Positions 49,758 through 56,539 of a stretch of DNA of 64,000 nucleotides are shown piece after piece; the stretch's first letter is position 1; every line of letters begins with the position of its first letter. The translations under genes were made by a program, and so were the position numbers. The stretch is from positions 22,011,190 to 22,075,189 of the forward strand of contig CM068553.1 in NCBI GenBank assembly GCA_035048495.1, read 5' to 3'. The notes beneath the pieces are model-generated. The model was not told the DNA's origin. It ran no database searches and was given only the letters and a program-made list of their open reading frames with translations. This DNA is from Euptelea pleiosperma. Its lineage: Eukaryota > Streptophyta > Magnoliopsida > Ranunculales > Eupteleaceae.

Positions 49758-52603
49758 TTATATATTATATATGTCGCCGTGCCTCAAATCAACTGAAGAC
49801 TGAAGTGTCAAAGATCAAGTGGACTTCGACAAAACAAACCAATGAAGGATTAAAGCTGAAGAAAAGACAACCCAAGTATTCAAGATCAACTGAAGACAAA
49901 GTCAAGATAATCAAGTTCAGCTGAAGACAAAGTCAAGATAATCAAGTTCAGCTGAAGACAAAGTCAAGTGATCAAGCTCAACTGAAGACAAAGTCAAAAG
50001 CTCAAGTACGTTCTCACTCAACGAACGTTCAACTATTAAGAAACTCGTGTTGGGTTACTTACGCAAATCGCAGGGTAAAACCACGCGTTTCCAGCGGATA
50101 TTGATTTATCCTAGATGGTTAAGTGTTAGTTAGGGATTGTGCGTGTGACGAGAAGAGAAATTCTCAACTTTATAAGCATTCGGTTATGGACAAAACTGTT
50201 TGGCCGACCGGCCTTATGAGCGGTCGACTGAAGGTTTGGTCGACCGGCCAAAATGGTCCGGTTGATCCTAACTCTCGGGTTCAGGAAATTTGGAAGAAAT
50301 CTTGAACGGGCGACCGACTAAAGGCTCGGTCGACCGAGGTCCGGTTGACCGGCTTATAATGCAGTCGACCCCGCCCATTTTGGATCTCGTTTGACCCTCT
50401 TATGTGATTAGAAGCGCATTTTGGCCCTTCAAACGGCTATATTCGGTACGGTTCTAGTAAAGGGCGGCCCGCTTATAAATTAGAGCCCTCTCCCTTCATT
50501 AAAATTAACCCAATCAAGAGATCTTTATACTACATTCCTTGATTATCATTCTTTGAGTGCAGAGATCTGGAATTTGAGAGAGCTTCACCTGTGTAAATCT
50601 GCACATCCTTTGTGAAGGCTCTAGATTGTTTGAGAGAGCTTCATATGAGCAAATCTGGTTCATCTATTGTGAAGGCTGCTTTAATTGTTTGAAGAGACTA
50701 CGAATGGTATTGTTTCCTGCAATCACCTTCTTCCAAGAAGAGGATCGTTATTGGCAGAGCGTCTCTGTGGCAAATTCTTCTACGAGGATTTACCATTCTA
50801 TCGAATTCATTAAAAAGGTAAGTATCTCATAAAACAAACCTTTTAGAGTGAATTCAATATTATCAAACTTGAATTGTTTGTGATTGGTGGATGAGTGAGT
50901 ACTCATCAAATTGAGTTGAGGAATGTGGAATTCTTGAGAAATCCGTTTCTCTAAAATACTATGGGCCTAGTGTGACTCTCTAGGTGAATCTCTCTCGGTG
51001 AGCGAGAAGCGATTCTCGTTAGATTGAGACTAAGTGAATCTTAATTGGTTGATTATTTATTTCGATTAGAAATGTTGTAATGCATGATTGAAATAATATA
51101 ATACTACTCGTGGTGAGTATTGGAGAGTGGACGTAAGTGCGGAGTCACCGAACCACTATAAATCTGAGTTTCGTGTGATTGTGAATGTTTGCATAATTGT
51201 TTCTCAGTTTTTCCCATATCTATGCACTGTGGATGATTCATATTTTAATTGCTTGATCATTTTCCGCCTTGTGTGATCAATAATTTTTTAATCCATAAAG
51301 AATTCACAGAGGAATTAAAAATTGTCCTATTCACCCACCTCTAGGACTTAACCTGGTAATTAAAAGGGAATTTCAAATACAATCATGAAGGCTATGTACC
51401 TGGACAGTGAAGAATGGTAAAACAGGATTTGTGTAGCTGACCCCAAATAGTTGGGACAATGCTCAGAGGATAATGATGAGAAAAATCCTAAAACTATTTA
51501 GATCTATCTAGAATTTATGGTTTCAGCAGTTGAAGGAACATTTGGCATGCAACCATAGGACCATTCCATGTTGATGCATGTGTTGAGATTTAGGGCGTAC
51601 ATTGAGGATGGGAACCACTTGATGTCCCACATTGTTAGGCGGCATATTGTTGCTGCATGCGTGGGTACCACAGTGTGTGCCCATTTGATGTTGGATGACA
51701 CACACTAAGACCATCATAATTGGCATTTGCTATACTATTCAATGCACATTGTTCCTAAGAGCATGAGACTGATGTCAGGTCATGTTTTTGTATTGGAGAA
51801 ACTTGGATTGATGGAGTTGGTTTGGCTTCGAGGAACATACAGAGGAGAGTCTGGTCGTGCATGTCAAATGTAGGCAATGCATGAAATGGGAGTGGATGAC
51901 ATCCATGATGAACCTTGTCTTACGGGTTTTTCTATGATTGGCAGTGCCTAGTGAAAGCATTTCTTTGTCCGTAGATAACATTCCAAGGCGCTATGTTTTG
52001 TGTTGCAAGTGGGTAACCCTGGTTAACGAGATCAGTTACTCGAAAGAACAGTTTTCAAAACCAAGATCTGTCAACAACACAAAAAGCCCTTGCGAACTTG
52101 GACAAGCTTAGTGAAACAATGTCTTCTAAGATTAGTCGTTAATAACACTCCCACTGAGATACAGGTGTGGGACTTCACTGTCACAAAGCCCTGGGTAGGT
52201 CCTGCTTGGCACCACTGAAGACCCCGGAGAGACGAGAGTCCTGCTTGGCTCCACTGAAAAGTGTAAACTGAAGCACACCAGCCCTGTAGTCCTTATTGTA
52301 ATGCTTTAGTAATTTATTGAGTATGGTGCCAGTATTCATATAGGCAGTTTAAAGAACATTAGATAATGCCATGTCAATCACAAGCCCCAGCCCCTTTTAT
52401 TTGAAGCAATATTTTTCTTCTTAATGTACTTTACCTAGTTAGCCTACTTTGATTTCTGTTGTACATGAGAAAATCACCCAGAAACTCTGTTTGCTCATAT
52501 GCAGGAGGATGAAAGAGTTAGGAAGAACAGGCTTGCACTACTCAAGAAAATTGCAGACCTTCCCAAAGGAATAGCGGACCTCTCAGTTTTGCCCGGATTT
52601 TAG
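10921..52603 (+). CDS. EDD1: Organellar glycine--tRNA ligase (fused alpha-beta type), C-terminal half, 18 exons, 5'-partial
   Basis: The exons splice into 533 codons plus TAG. The product matches the beta-subunit half of plant chloroplast/mitochondrial glycyl-tRNA synthetase, which charges tRNA-Gly for organellar translation; in Arabidopsis it is a fused alpha-beta protein of about 1,067 residues. Landmarks in order are [127 protein letters not shown] and a C-terminal DALR-like anticodon-binding region ending in [11 protein letters not shown] and LSVLPGF. Families known: tRNA_synt_2f, then DALR. All introns are GT-AG, phases agree and no frame break is seen. Introns total about 40 kb, largely transposon-filled. 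Family and frame are near certain; expression and the missing 5' half cannot be judged here. Confidence 0.95.
12659..12905. mobile_element. MITE inserted in the LINE, 8-bp target duplication
   Basis: 247 bp with ends TATGGTTCAAAG and (reverse complement) CATGGTTCAAAA, flanked by direct copies of ACCTTCAA (12651-12658 and 12906-12913). It interrupts the LINE frame between ILKV and KVFDHF. The body repeats GGTTTC/GAAACC motifs, giving internal symmetry. TSD size suggests a hAT- or Mutator-type MITE. Confidence 0.8.
13493..15189. mobile_element. LTR-like 1.7-kb insertion in the LINE (candidate solo LTR)
   Basis: Starts TGATGCGGGAGCAC and ends GTGCGTCCTGCATCA, so it has TG...CA termini with a 6-bp inverted TGATGC/GCATCA and further imperfect symmetry. 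Flanks are TTAAG and TTAAT, and the LINE frame resumes across it. Inside are a T-rich stretch, a TTTAAATA box near 13694 and C-rich non-coding sequence. No gag or pol. A solo LTR of a large gypsy-type element fits best; an unknown non-autonomous element is the alternative. Confidence 0.6.
15998..16705 (+). mobile_element. Copia fragment: integrase C-terminus fused to RT/RNase H
   Basis: Integrase sequence ([40 protein letters not shown]) jumps at about 16440 straight to the late RT segment ([51 protein letters not shown]). The intervening RT core is deleted. It abuts the reverse LINE on the left and another copia leader on the right. Confidence 0.85.
16821..17870 (+). pseudogene. Copia gag, family B, with two zinc knuckles, disrupted
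   Basis: Shows [36 protein letters not shown] and [13 protein letters not shown], with a frame change near 17160-17190 and a stop near 17375. Two CCHC motifs stand in tandem at 17621-17719: [14 protein letters not shown], whose last Cys is Tyr, and [14 protein letters not shown]. Family A has only one knuckle. Confidence 0.88.
17871..21220 (+). pseudogene. Copia pol, family B, disrupted
   Basis: Protease DSGASEHMT (about 18005), integrase zinc finger ([13 protein letters not shown]), integrase core with GGEY (about 18790), RT with KNAFLHGD and [11 protein letters not shown] (about 20264), and RNase H (DADW to [10 protein letters not shown]). A 477-codon frame spans the integrase end to the RT (18953-20386). 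Frameshifts near 18260, 18800 and 19170 and stops at 20384 and about 20667 kill it. Confidence 0.9.
21228..21415 (+). repeat. Partial 3' LTR of copia element 2
   Basis: Starts TGTTAAAGGACATCTC and contains GTAAGGGCCCACA and a CTCTCTCCTCTCTCC tract as in the LTRs at 40768 and 45935. It is replaced near 21417 by the tail of a different copia. Confidence 0.78.
21418..21683 (+). mobile_element. 3' tail of another copia: pol end, purine tract, LTR
   Basis: The sequence GGATATCTATGCACCAACTT followed by GAGGGGGAG is the usual pol end plus purine tract. An LTR runs from 21460 (TGTTATCATATACG) to 21683 (AATTCAACT). This LTR resembles those of the reverse element at 22928-26620 (family C). It may be the remainder of the element represented at 15998-16705. 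Confidence 0.72.
22173..22221 (+). CDS. EDD1: EDD1 exon b
   Basis: A 49-bp exon encoding [16 protein letters not shown], between ATGTAG and CAG|GTATAT. It restores phase after the 11,169-bp intron. Confidence 0.93.
22317..22379 (+). CDS. EDD1: EDD1 exon c
   Basis: 21 codons, [21 protein letters not shown], with a TTTTCAG acceptor and GAG|GTATGC donor. The preceding intron is only 95 bp. Confidence 0.95.
22552..22641 (+). CDS. EDD1: EDD1 exon d
   Basis: 30 codons starting [15 protein letters not shown] and ending SLLDE, with a CTTGCAG acceptor and GAG|GTAATG donor. Confidence 0.95.
22723..22809 (+). CDS. EDD1: EDD1 exon e
   Basis: 29 codons with the conserved [14 protein letters not shown] and [10 protein letters not shown] segments. 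The donor is ATG|GTAAGT. The 5.4-kb intron that follows carries a reverse copia element. Confidence 0.95.
22928..23127 (-). repeat. 3' LTR, family C
   Basis: The minus strand starts TGTTATCAGAGTAGTATATT and ends CATACTTTCAACT, next to the reverse-complemented purine tract CTCCCCCTCAG. Confidence 0.85.
23284..24620 (-). pseudogene. Copia RT and RNase H remnant, family C
   Basis: Minus-strand segments include [39 protein letters not shown] (about 23970), then [20 protein letters not shown] and [10 protein letters not shown] of RNase H (23284-23526). Several stops and frame changes separate them. Confidence 0.85.
24682..25200 (-). pseudogene. Copia gag remnant, family C
   Basis: [37 protein letters not shown] and [15 protein letters not shown] identify UBN2-like gag. 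It ends abruptly where RT sequence begins, so zinc knuckle, protease and integrase were deleted. Confidence 0.82.
25744..26620 (-). repeat. 5' LTR, family C, enlarged by a MITE
   Basis: The two halves (25744-25842 and 26491-26620) align with the left LTR, including GGGTTAGGGTTTGGTAGA and TCTTCTTATTTATATG. A 25-bp segment, TCTAGGGTTAG-type, is tandemly repeated here and not in the left LTR. Confidence 0.8.
25843..26490. mobile_element. hAT-like MITE inside the family C 5' LTR
   Basis: 648 bp, flanked by GGTGGAAC (25835-25842) and GGTGTAAC (26492-26499), an 8-bp near-duplication. Ends share TGTTTTTAAA in inverted orientation. Arms are rich in GAGGCG/CGCCTC, the body is AT-rich. No coding capacity. 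Confidence 0.75.
26621..27759 (+). other. EDD1 intron DNA, no confident gene
   Basis: AT-rich. A minus-strand open frame of 125 codons (26999-27376) has no domain I recognise and no sign of selection that I can judge. A T-run lies at about 27584-27598. Confidence 0.5.
27760..28130. mobile_element. MITE-like element with GCCTAGGCG motifs
   Basis: Both ends carry GCCTAGGCG-type sequence (TTGCCTAGGCGCTC near 27815; GTGCCTAGTCTAGGCTTGCC and GTTGCCTAGGTGCC near 28045-28110) in inverted arrangement around an AT-rich body. The composition matches the MITE at 25843 in style. Boundaries are approximate and no target duplication was resolved. Confidence 0.45.
28235..28306 (+). CDS. EDD1: EDD1 exon f
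   Basis: 24 codons, [20 protein letters not shown] then YFIA, with ATGCAG acceptor and GCT|GTGAGA donor. An open frame runs past the donor, but homology continues at the next exon (ANGAINE), which fixes this splice. Confidence 0.95.
28436..28494 (+). CDS. EDD1: EDD1 exon g
   Basis: 59 bp encoding [19 protein letters not shown] plus two bases of an Arg codon completed by the next exon. Confidence 0.95.
28611..28704 (+). CDS. EDD1: EDD1 exon h
   Basis: 94 bp encoding [20 protein letters not shown] and on to GILFH. Acceptor GGTACAG, donor CAT|GTAAGT. Confidence 0.95.
28705..29730 (+). other. EDD1 intron with a possible small fold-back element
   Basis: After a poly(A) run (about 28820-28838), TTTCTGGAGCTAC (about 28871) is matched in inverted form by TAGCTCCAGAAA (about 29261), which could bound a roughly 400-bp element. 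No coding sequence. Confidence 0.35.
29731..29946 (+). CDS. EDD1: EDD1 exon i (longest)
   Basis: 72 codons from [11 protein letters not shown] to ALRDGYSEQ, including [18 protein letters not shown]. This is the most conserved block of the beta region. Acceptor ACAACAG, donor CAG|GTTGTT, a less usual donor. Confidence 0.96.
29947..31498 (+). other. EDD1 intron, possible decayed LINE with poly(A) tail
   Basis: Sequence before the A-run at about 31080-31099 (TTTTGTACTTTATATTTTAA, then CTTGTTACTGATAAAA) has the look of a plant LINE 3' end. Upstream a [15 protein letters not shown] stretch near 30790-30830 recalls an RT motif but is too decayed to be sure. Confidence 0.35.
31499..31593 (+). CDS. 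EDD1: EDD1 exon j
   Basis: 95 bp encoding [20 protein letters not shown] and [11 protein letters not shown], ending with AG that completes Arg in the next exon. Confidence 0.95.
32474..32860. mobile_element. Fold-back MITE with about 38-bp terminal inverted repeats
   Basis: The left end TATATATAGGGTCAGGATCG, then GGGGGACAACATTTTTTACA, is mirrored on the right by TTGTAAAAAATGTTGTCCCC then TGATCTTGATCTATATATA. The interior also contains GTGATCTATATGGTGAG and its near-complement. TA-rich flanks hide the exact target duplication. Intronic. Confidence 0.75.
32990..33440 (-). pseudogene. Copia integrase fragment, reverse strand
   Basis: The minus strand gives [40 protein letters not shown] and FVNFVDDYS (integrase zinc finger and core), then [10 protein letters not shown] and a [16 protein letters not shown] segment. 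Frame changes throughout. No LTR is near; it is an isolated relic of a different copia lineage from families A-C. Confidence 0.8.
33886..33976 (+). CDS. EDD1: EDD1 exon k
   Basis: 91 bp encoding [20 protein letters not shown] then [10 protein letters not shown]. Acceptor TTGCAG, donor CTT|GTGAGT. Confidence 0.95.
34349..34453 (+). CDS. EDD1: EDD1 exon l
   Basis: 35 codons, [20 protein letters not shown] to DTSTIDD. Acceptor TATTAG, donor GAT|GTGAGA. Confidence 0.94.
34841..34879 (+). CDS. EDD1: EDD1 micro-exon m
   Basis: A 39-bp exon encoding [13 protein letters not shown] between TTTTAG and CTG|GTATGT. It supplies the conserved TRRLEQ helix at the start of the DALR-type region and is easily missed by gene finders. 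Confidence 0.92.
34880..36269 (+). other. EDD1 intron DNA without identified elements
   Basis: AT-rich, short random frames only. No repeat ends or conserved domains seen. Confidence 0.5.
36270..36359 (+). CDS. EDD1: EDD1 exon n
   Basis: 30 codons starting [18 protein letters not shown]. Acceptor GTGGCAG, donor AAA|GTAAGT. The 3.2-kb intron that follows holds the chimeric copia element. Confidence 0.95.
37363..38150 (-). pseudogene. Copia gag (UBN2-like), chimeric element
   Basis: Begins [16 protein letters not shown] and shows [54 protein letters not shown] and [15 protein letters not shown], then an Arg/Gly-rich tail ([17 protein letters not shown]). Frames change near 37980 and 37625. 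This gag belongs to a lineage different from families A-C. Confidence 0.88.
38748..39115 (+). mobile_element. 5'-truncated LINE in the chimeric element's LTR, 17-bp target duplication
   Basis: The direct repeat AGAAGTAAAGTCCTAGG flanks it (38731-38747 and 39116-39132). The insert encodes a LINE C-terminal tail ([20 protein letters not shown]) and ends ACACATTTATCAAAAAAAGA. 5' truncation, an A-rich end and long target duplications are hallmarks of target-primed reverse transcription. Confidence 0.92.
39527..39628 (+). CDS. EDD1: EDD1 exon o
   Basis: 34 codons, [20 protein letters not shown] then [14 protein letters not shown]. Acceptor ATTGTAG, donor GAG|GTGCTT. Confidence 0.95.
40768..40973 (+). 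repeat. 5' LTR, family B
   Basis: TGTTGATCGATATTCTTG to ATATTTCAACT, with GTAAGGGCCCACA and a TAATATAAAATC TATA-like box at about 40850. It ends CT rather than the usual CA. Confidence 0.9.
40974..40985 (+). other. Primer-binding site (initiator tRNA-Met)
   Basis: TGGTATCAGAGC immediately after the 5' LTR. Confidence 0.92.
41553..42600 (+). pseudogene. Copia gag, family B, two intact zinc knuckles, frame broken
   Basis: [11 protein letters not shown] and [18 protein letters not shown] are in different frames (shift near 41700). The segment between LTVS and the next helix is deleted near 41845. A TAG lies near 42046 in the YY-VFTP motif. Two CCHC knuckles, [14 protein letters not shown] and [14 protein letters not shown], occur at 42350-42448, 43 bp apart. 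Confidence 0.88.
42600..45834 (+). pseudogene. Copia pol, family B, disrupted
   Basis: Protease DSGASEHMT (about 42737), integrase zinc finger ([13 protein letters not shown]), core ([18 protein letters not shown]), [33 protein letters not shown] ([27 protein letters not shown] with YVDD at 44970-44981) and RNase H ([27 protein letters not shown]). Frame changes lie near 43300, 43500 and 44475. Stops include 44709, 45126, 45334 and 45832. Confidence 0.9.
45935..46139 (+). repeat. 3' LTR, family B
   Basis: TGTTGAAGGATTTTCTTG to ATATTTCAACT, following the purine tract ACTTGTGGGGGAG. Confidence 0.9.
46140..47068 (+). other. EDD1 intron DNA, no recognised element
   Basis: Only short frames without domain similarity. 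Confidence 0.5.
47069..47473. repeat. 202-bp tandem duplication (two copies)
   Basis: Copy 1 is 47069-47270, copy 2 is 47271-47473. Both run from TCAAAATTGTTCATAGTCAA through GATGATGATGCCATTGTGAC to AGACTGGAAAAT. They differ by scattered substitutions and small indels, so the duplication is not very recent. Intronic, no coding potential shown. Confidence 0.92.
47712..48051. mobile_element. MITE-like element with GTGTCCGACACG arms
   Basis: Each arm contains several copies of GGTGTCCGACACGG-type palindromes, and the arms are inverted relative to each other around a TA-rich body with TATTAAAATATATTAATTA. About 340 bp, non-coding, ends approximate. Confidence 0.6.
48440..48521 (+). CDS. EDD1: EDD1 exon p
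   Basis: 82 bp encoding [20 protein letters not shown] and VKSKIHP. It begins with GTAAGT, so the exon start itself resembles a donor site. The upstream intron is 8.8 kb. Confidence 0.94.
48727..48812 (+). CDS. EDD1: EDD1 exon q
   Basis: 86 bp encoding [20 protein letters not shown] then FFNHVFVMV, the conserved core of the anticodon-binding region. Donor GTG|GTATGC. Confidence 0.95.
49720..51350 (+). repeat. LTR-like sequence with tandem repeats, palindrome cluster and TATA box
   Basis: Contains (TA)n at 49721-49756, four tandem repeats of about 31 bp (49880-50006), a cluster of GGTCGACCGG-type palindromes (50202-50372), a TTATAAAT box at 50473-50480 and, near its end, CCTATTCACCCACCTCTAGG (about 51329). 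That last motif resembles the 3' ends of large copia (SIRE/Maximus-type) LTRs. No internal genes follow, so a solo or truncated LTR is inferred. Ends not resolved. Confidence 0.55.
51351..52504 (+). other. EDD1 last intron, right part
   Basis: No element or conserved domain seen; ends in the pyrimidine tract and ATATGCAG acceptor of the last exon. Confidence 0.5.
52505..52603 (+). CDS. EDD1: EDD1 last exon r
   Basis: 32 codons, [20 protein letters not shown] to LSVLPGF, then TAG. Acceptor ATATGCAG. The 3'UTR follows; no textbook AATAAA was spotted in the next 250 bp. Confidence 0.95.
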   Translation, partial: EDERVRKNRLALLKKIADLPKGIADLSVLPGF

Positions 52604-54180
52604 AGTTTTGATCCCTTATCCCTGAGGGATTCGGCATTATTTTCATAAAGACGTACAATCTTTGGAGTGGTTTTTTGCCATATCTCTGTTGTTGCTGAGA
52701 AGCGGCACAGTCTGGTATTGTCTCTGTGCGTTTTTCTGCTCATATTGGGCTCGTGCAGATTTTGTAATTTAGCATTTCTCCAACCATGATAATGTATCTG
52801 TAATGAAATGAGAGAGGAGATATAATTTCCTCAGCTTCTTTTCTAGTGGTTAGTATCAGGTTGTGTGAATTTGTACATTGCTATTTCTGATAGTCAGGAA
52901 GTGGATAGATGGAATGATTTTGGAAATGGAATTTTTTCATGATTTCCTGCTATATAGTACGTAGGTGTATACACATTTTCCTACGCATCTTTTCAGGGAC
53001 CTATTCTGTTTGGATAAGAGTGAAGTTTTGCTACCAGCTTTAGTGCTACAGGATGGTAGAGATTGACGAATTGTTACTTTTTTGTTATGGAACGCAGCAC
53101 TAAAACCAGCTTTCTTAATCATAAGATGAGAGTTTTCATCTTCTCAGTGAAATATGGGGGTTAATACCAATTACATTATTCTCCTAATCCACTCAGGTTC
53201 TTAATTGGGTCAGTGCCGGATCATAGCTGCAGTCCATTTTGAGGTTGGAAACTGACCATTAAGGGGGCCTAAGAACGAAGCCAGACTGATGGGATGATTG
53301 TAACCATTTGAACTACAGATTTCTACTTTTGGCCTGTTCACCATGTTTCTCTAACCATAAATAGAGAGTCAAAATATCGGATCGTTAGGTCATCTGATGA
53401 GGTAGGTTTTCGGCATAGAAGATCTCCTTGGCCTCCTTTCTAGTGAAATGATCACTACATTTTGGAGGAAACGTAAGAATTTTGTTACACTCCAAGTTGC
53501 TGCTAGCGCCTCATGATACGGTAGTTTGACGCATTCCCCCTCTGGAGACTTCGAGTGAGGAAAGGCGGGACAGTGGTGGTGGTTAGGGTGTTAAGACCAG
53601 AGCTTTTTGAAGTGCTAGCAATGCAAGTGAATGAATCTCATCTCCTAGCGAGGTCAGTGTGTAAGCGAACAAAAAAACTCGTTCAATTTAAGGATCTTTA
53701 GATTTGTAAGATCGTGTTAAGTTTCCCACCAAGCCAAAAATCTAAAGACTTGATGATATTTGTTGGACCCCATCTCTCTTCACCCTCCAATCAGAATTAA
53801 AAAATGATGGGAAGGGAACCCACAAGTCTTAACTTTAAAATGTGTAGATAACAAATATAACCAACTAATCTTAGTTACGCATGTCTACCTATCATGAGTA
53901 GCCAGCCATGCGACCAGCAGGCCAGCTGACCTATTGGCATTTGACACGCCAACCTAATGAGATGAGATGGTGGGGCCCAGTTAATTTAGTATTTTAATTT
54001 CTTTTATTATTTAAACCCTCCTAATCAGATCTCCCACAGAGCCGCACATATCTCATAGATGGGACAGCTTCATGAAGAGGAAGTCCAGTCTCCCCTAGCA
54101 TTAAATGCCCCCTCTAACATGGCGCAGGGCATAGATTATAGGTATCGTTACGCAGTGGACTGAACTTAACAGAATAGAAA
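52604..54180 (+). other. EDD1 3'UTR and downstream intergenic DNA
   Basis: The first roughly 200-250 bp are probably 3'UTR. Beyond that, no gene, no LTR and no repeat was recognised. Confidence 0.55.
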
Positions 54181-54194
54181 CACAGTCAAAGCTT

Positions 54195-54455
54195 CTTCTA
54201 TAGCAAGAGCTAGAGTAAAACTTCTATCACAACAAATTGTAAATCACACGATCACAAGCCAATGAGTTCTTGGCGCGCATTGTAAATCACACAATCACAA
54301 GCCAATGAGTTCTCGGCACGTACGCAAGTGCTTTTTGCAACGTACCCATGTGCTTTGCTTTTGAGGTGTACGTGCCGAGAACTCATTGGCTGTGATTGTG
54401 TGATTTGCAACCCCATTGTGACAGAAGTTTTACTCCAGAAGCTATACTTCTGCGG
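54195..54455. mobile_element. Fold-back element with a partly duplicated left arm
   Basis: 54281-54323 and 54368-54411 form a near-perfect inverted repeat of over 40 bp around a 44-bp spacer. The pairing extends outward through GTAAAACTTCT (left, about 54214) and AGAAGTTTTAC (right, about 54424). A 43-bp part of the left arm occurs twice in tandem (about 54237-54280 and 54280-54322). Looks like a small MITE. Confidence 0.8.
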
Positions 54456-55160
54456 ATTATTGATTTGCAGCGTACAATGGGAAATACCTATCAGGCATGC
54501 TCCAAGTAGGAAGCCCAATCCTACTCGGATTGAACCCGACCTGACTTGGCAAAACCCAAATGGGAGATAGCTAACGAAAGAGACTAACGGCTAGTGTAAA
54601 TCGGACTCTCCCAAAAAAAATGTATAAATACAGTAGAAATACCAAGGTGGAGGGGAGAAAAATCCATTGTTTTAGCATATAATACTTTGTTTTTATCCTT
54701 TGACTTGAGCATCAGAGTGTCTTTGCAAGTACAGAGTACAGCATCCCTGACACTAGTAGAGGAAGTTATGGAGTACTTGTTTGAACCGACTTTGAAATCT
54801 TGAGGTTAACAAAAAGTTGCCCACAATGTGTGTTAGATAATCTTACTAATCTTAGAAGATTTGCCAGCCCTCTAGCATCTCACCATCCCATGTTAGCTCA
54901 TCTTTTCATCCTTGTCTCTTTCCTCATTACCTCTTTCTATCTTCATCTTTTGTGATCATATTCAGTTTGTTTTCTTTCATCTCGCCCTTCATTCAAGGGA
55001 GAATACATTCAGTTTACACCATTTAGTTTCTTATTCTGTAGAATTTGTCAGTGTGCAACAACAGTTTGTGATGTCTATAGACTACATACATAATACAACC
55101 AAAGGGAAGACAAGGTACAAGATGTGTCAATGCAGCTATTTTAATAGTTTTGATGTGGTT

Positions 55161-55361
55161 TGTAAGGAATATTTTCATATTCAATTTGGCAAAAATTCTG
55201 TTTAACATAAAAACATTCGTGTAACCATTCCTACGAGCACCAGTGTAGTTTGAAGATGTCGTGGTACGCATACTTCGCCAACTACGTGAAGACTAAAAGA
55301 CAGAGACAGCAAGAATCAGACGGTTGACGACAGGAGTCATCTGAGTAACTGCCGATTTGTC
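55161..55361 (+). repeat. Left terminal direct repeat (5' LTR start)
   Basis: About 93% similar by eye to 58481-58680. The flanking base run on the left is TGGTT; a matching duplication on the far right was not established. Confidence 0.8.
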
Positions 55362-56285
55362 TTTTAATTGTTATGTTTGGCCAATTTTTACTAGTATGCA
55401 TTTGAAGATTATTGAAACAGTATATCTCACATTCACATGCACACTAAGTATTTCTATGGGAATGGATTTGATAGAAGTGTAAAATTTTGTAGTATTGGAA
55501 TTAGGAATAAACCTCTACTGATTATAACTTCAAATTAATAGTGTTCCTACCTTTAGTTGATTTCGAAACTGCACTATAGTTGGCTGTTGGCTTCCCAATG
55601 AGAGTTATTATATTGAAGAAAAAGCTACCTCCACAAAAGTTAGAGTGAATGCCATCTGTATGGCCTTGCTTAAAATTTGAAATCTGATTCTCATTGCTGC
55701 AGAAAAAGGGCTACCTACATGGAGAGTGAAAGCTACCTATATTCAAAGTGAATAAAAAGGGTGTAAAAGACAACCAATTTGCTAAAAAAATTCTTATCCA
55801 TTAGCAAATACCCATATACATGAGCATATATGAGAACCCTTAATAGCTCTAATGAGGATTTTATGATCGGATACAGGATACCTCCAGATTCTGATACTTA
55901 TAAGAAATTATAACTGAAATCTTATCCGGTACCACAGATAGACTCAGATCACTTATACGTAATGATATTACTATTGATATTTGAATCTATGATTACTAGT
56001 GATTTGTGACTTGCACTAATGTCTAAAAGAATTAATATTTTTGATGAAGCAAAAGATTATACTAACATGTTAGTTAATTCTCTCAAATCAGAATCAATGT
56101 TTATTGCTTATCAAGAATGTAGTCATGAAGTGAATTCTATGTTTTTTCGACAATTTATCTTTTCATGAGCAATTTTTAAAAATGATTTTTTTTGAAAAGA
56201 TGTTCTTGGGGGTCTTGGAAAATGAGCCTATTGGTTTAAAATTTAAAAAAAAAATTTTGTTTATTTTTTATTTTCCCAAGCCAGT

Positions 56286-56385
56286 CCAATCGATTGGAGA
56301 GTACGGCCGAATCAATTGGACAAGCTCCAATCGATTGGCCACTTAGCCCAATAGATTGGACAGTGCGGCGTTCGGATCTATAAAA
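56286..56385 (+). promoter_or_regulatory. Small ATCGAT palindrome cluster plus TATA box before the ORF
   Basis: CCAATCGATTGG-like units at about 56287, 56308, 56325 and 56346 are followed by TATAAAA at 56379-56385 and then the ORF. Further weak copies (CCCAATCGATCC, CCCAATTGATCG) continue to about 56450. A promoter is inferred from the arrangement. Confidence 0.5.
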
Positions 56386-56539
56386 CCCAAAATGGGTCAT
56401 TTTCAACCCCAATCGATCCGATCGCCTCCCAGATTTATCCCAATTGATCGCAGGTACTAGATCTACTGTTCACATAAGGTTTTGTGGAGCGAATCTCTCG
56501 ATTTCCTTGCTTTCCACTTCACCCTCTTCGTTGAGCTTT

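Noticed and set aside
49880..50006. CRISPR-like array
   Set aside because: Units are contiguous tandem repeats without unique spacers, in a plant intron.
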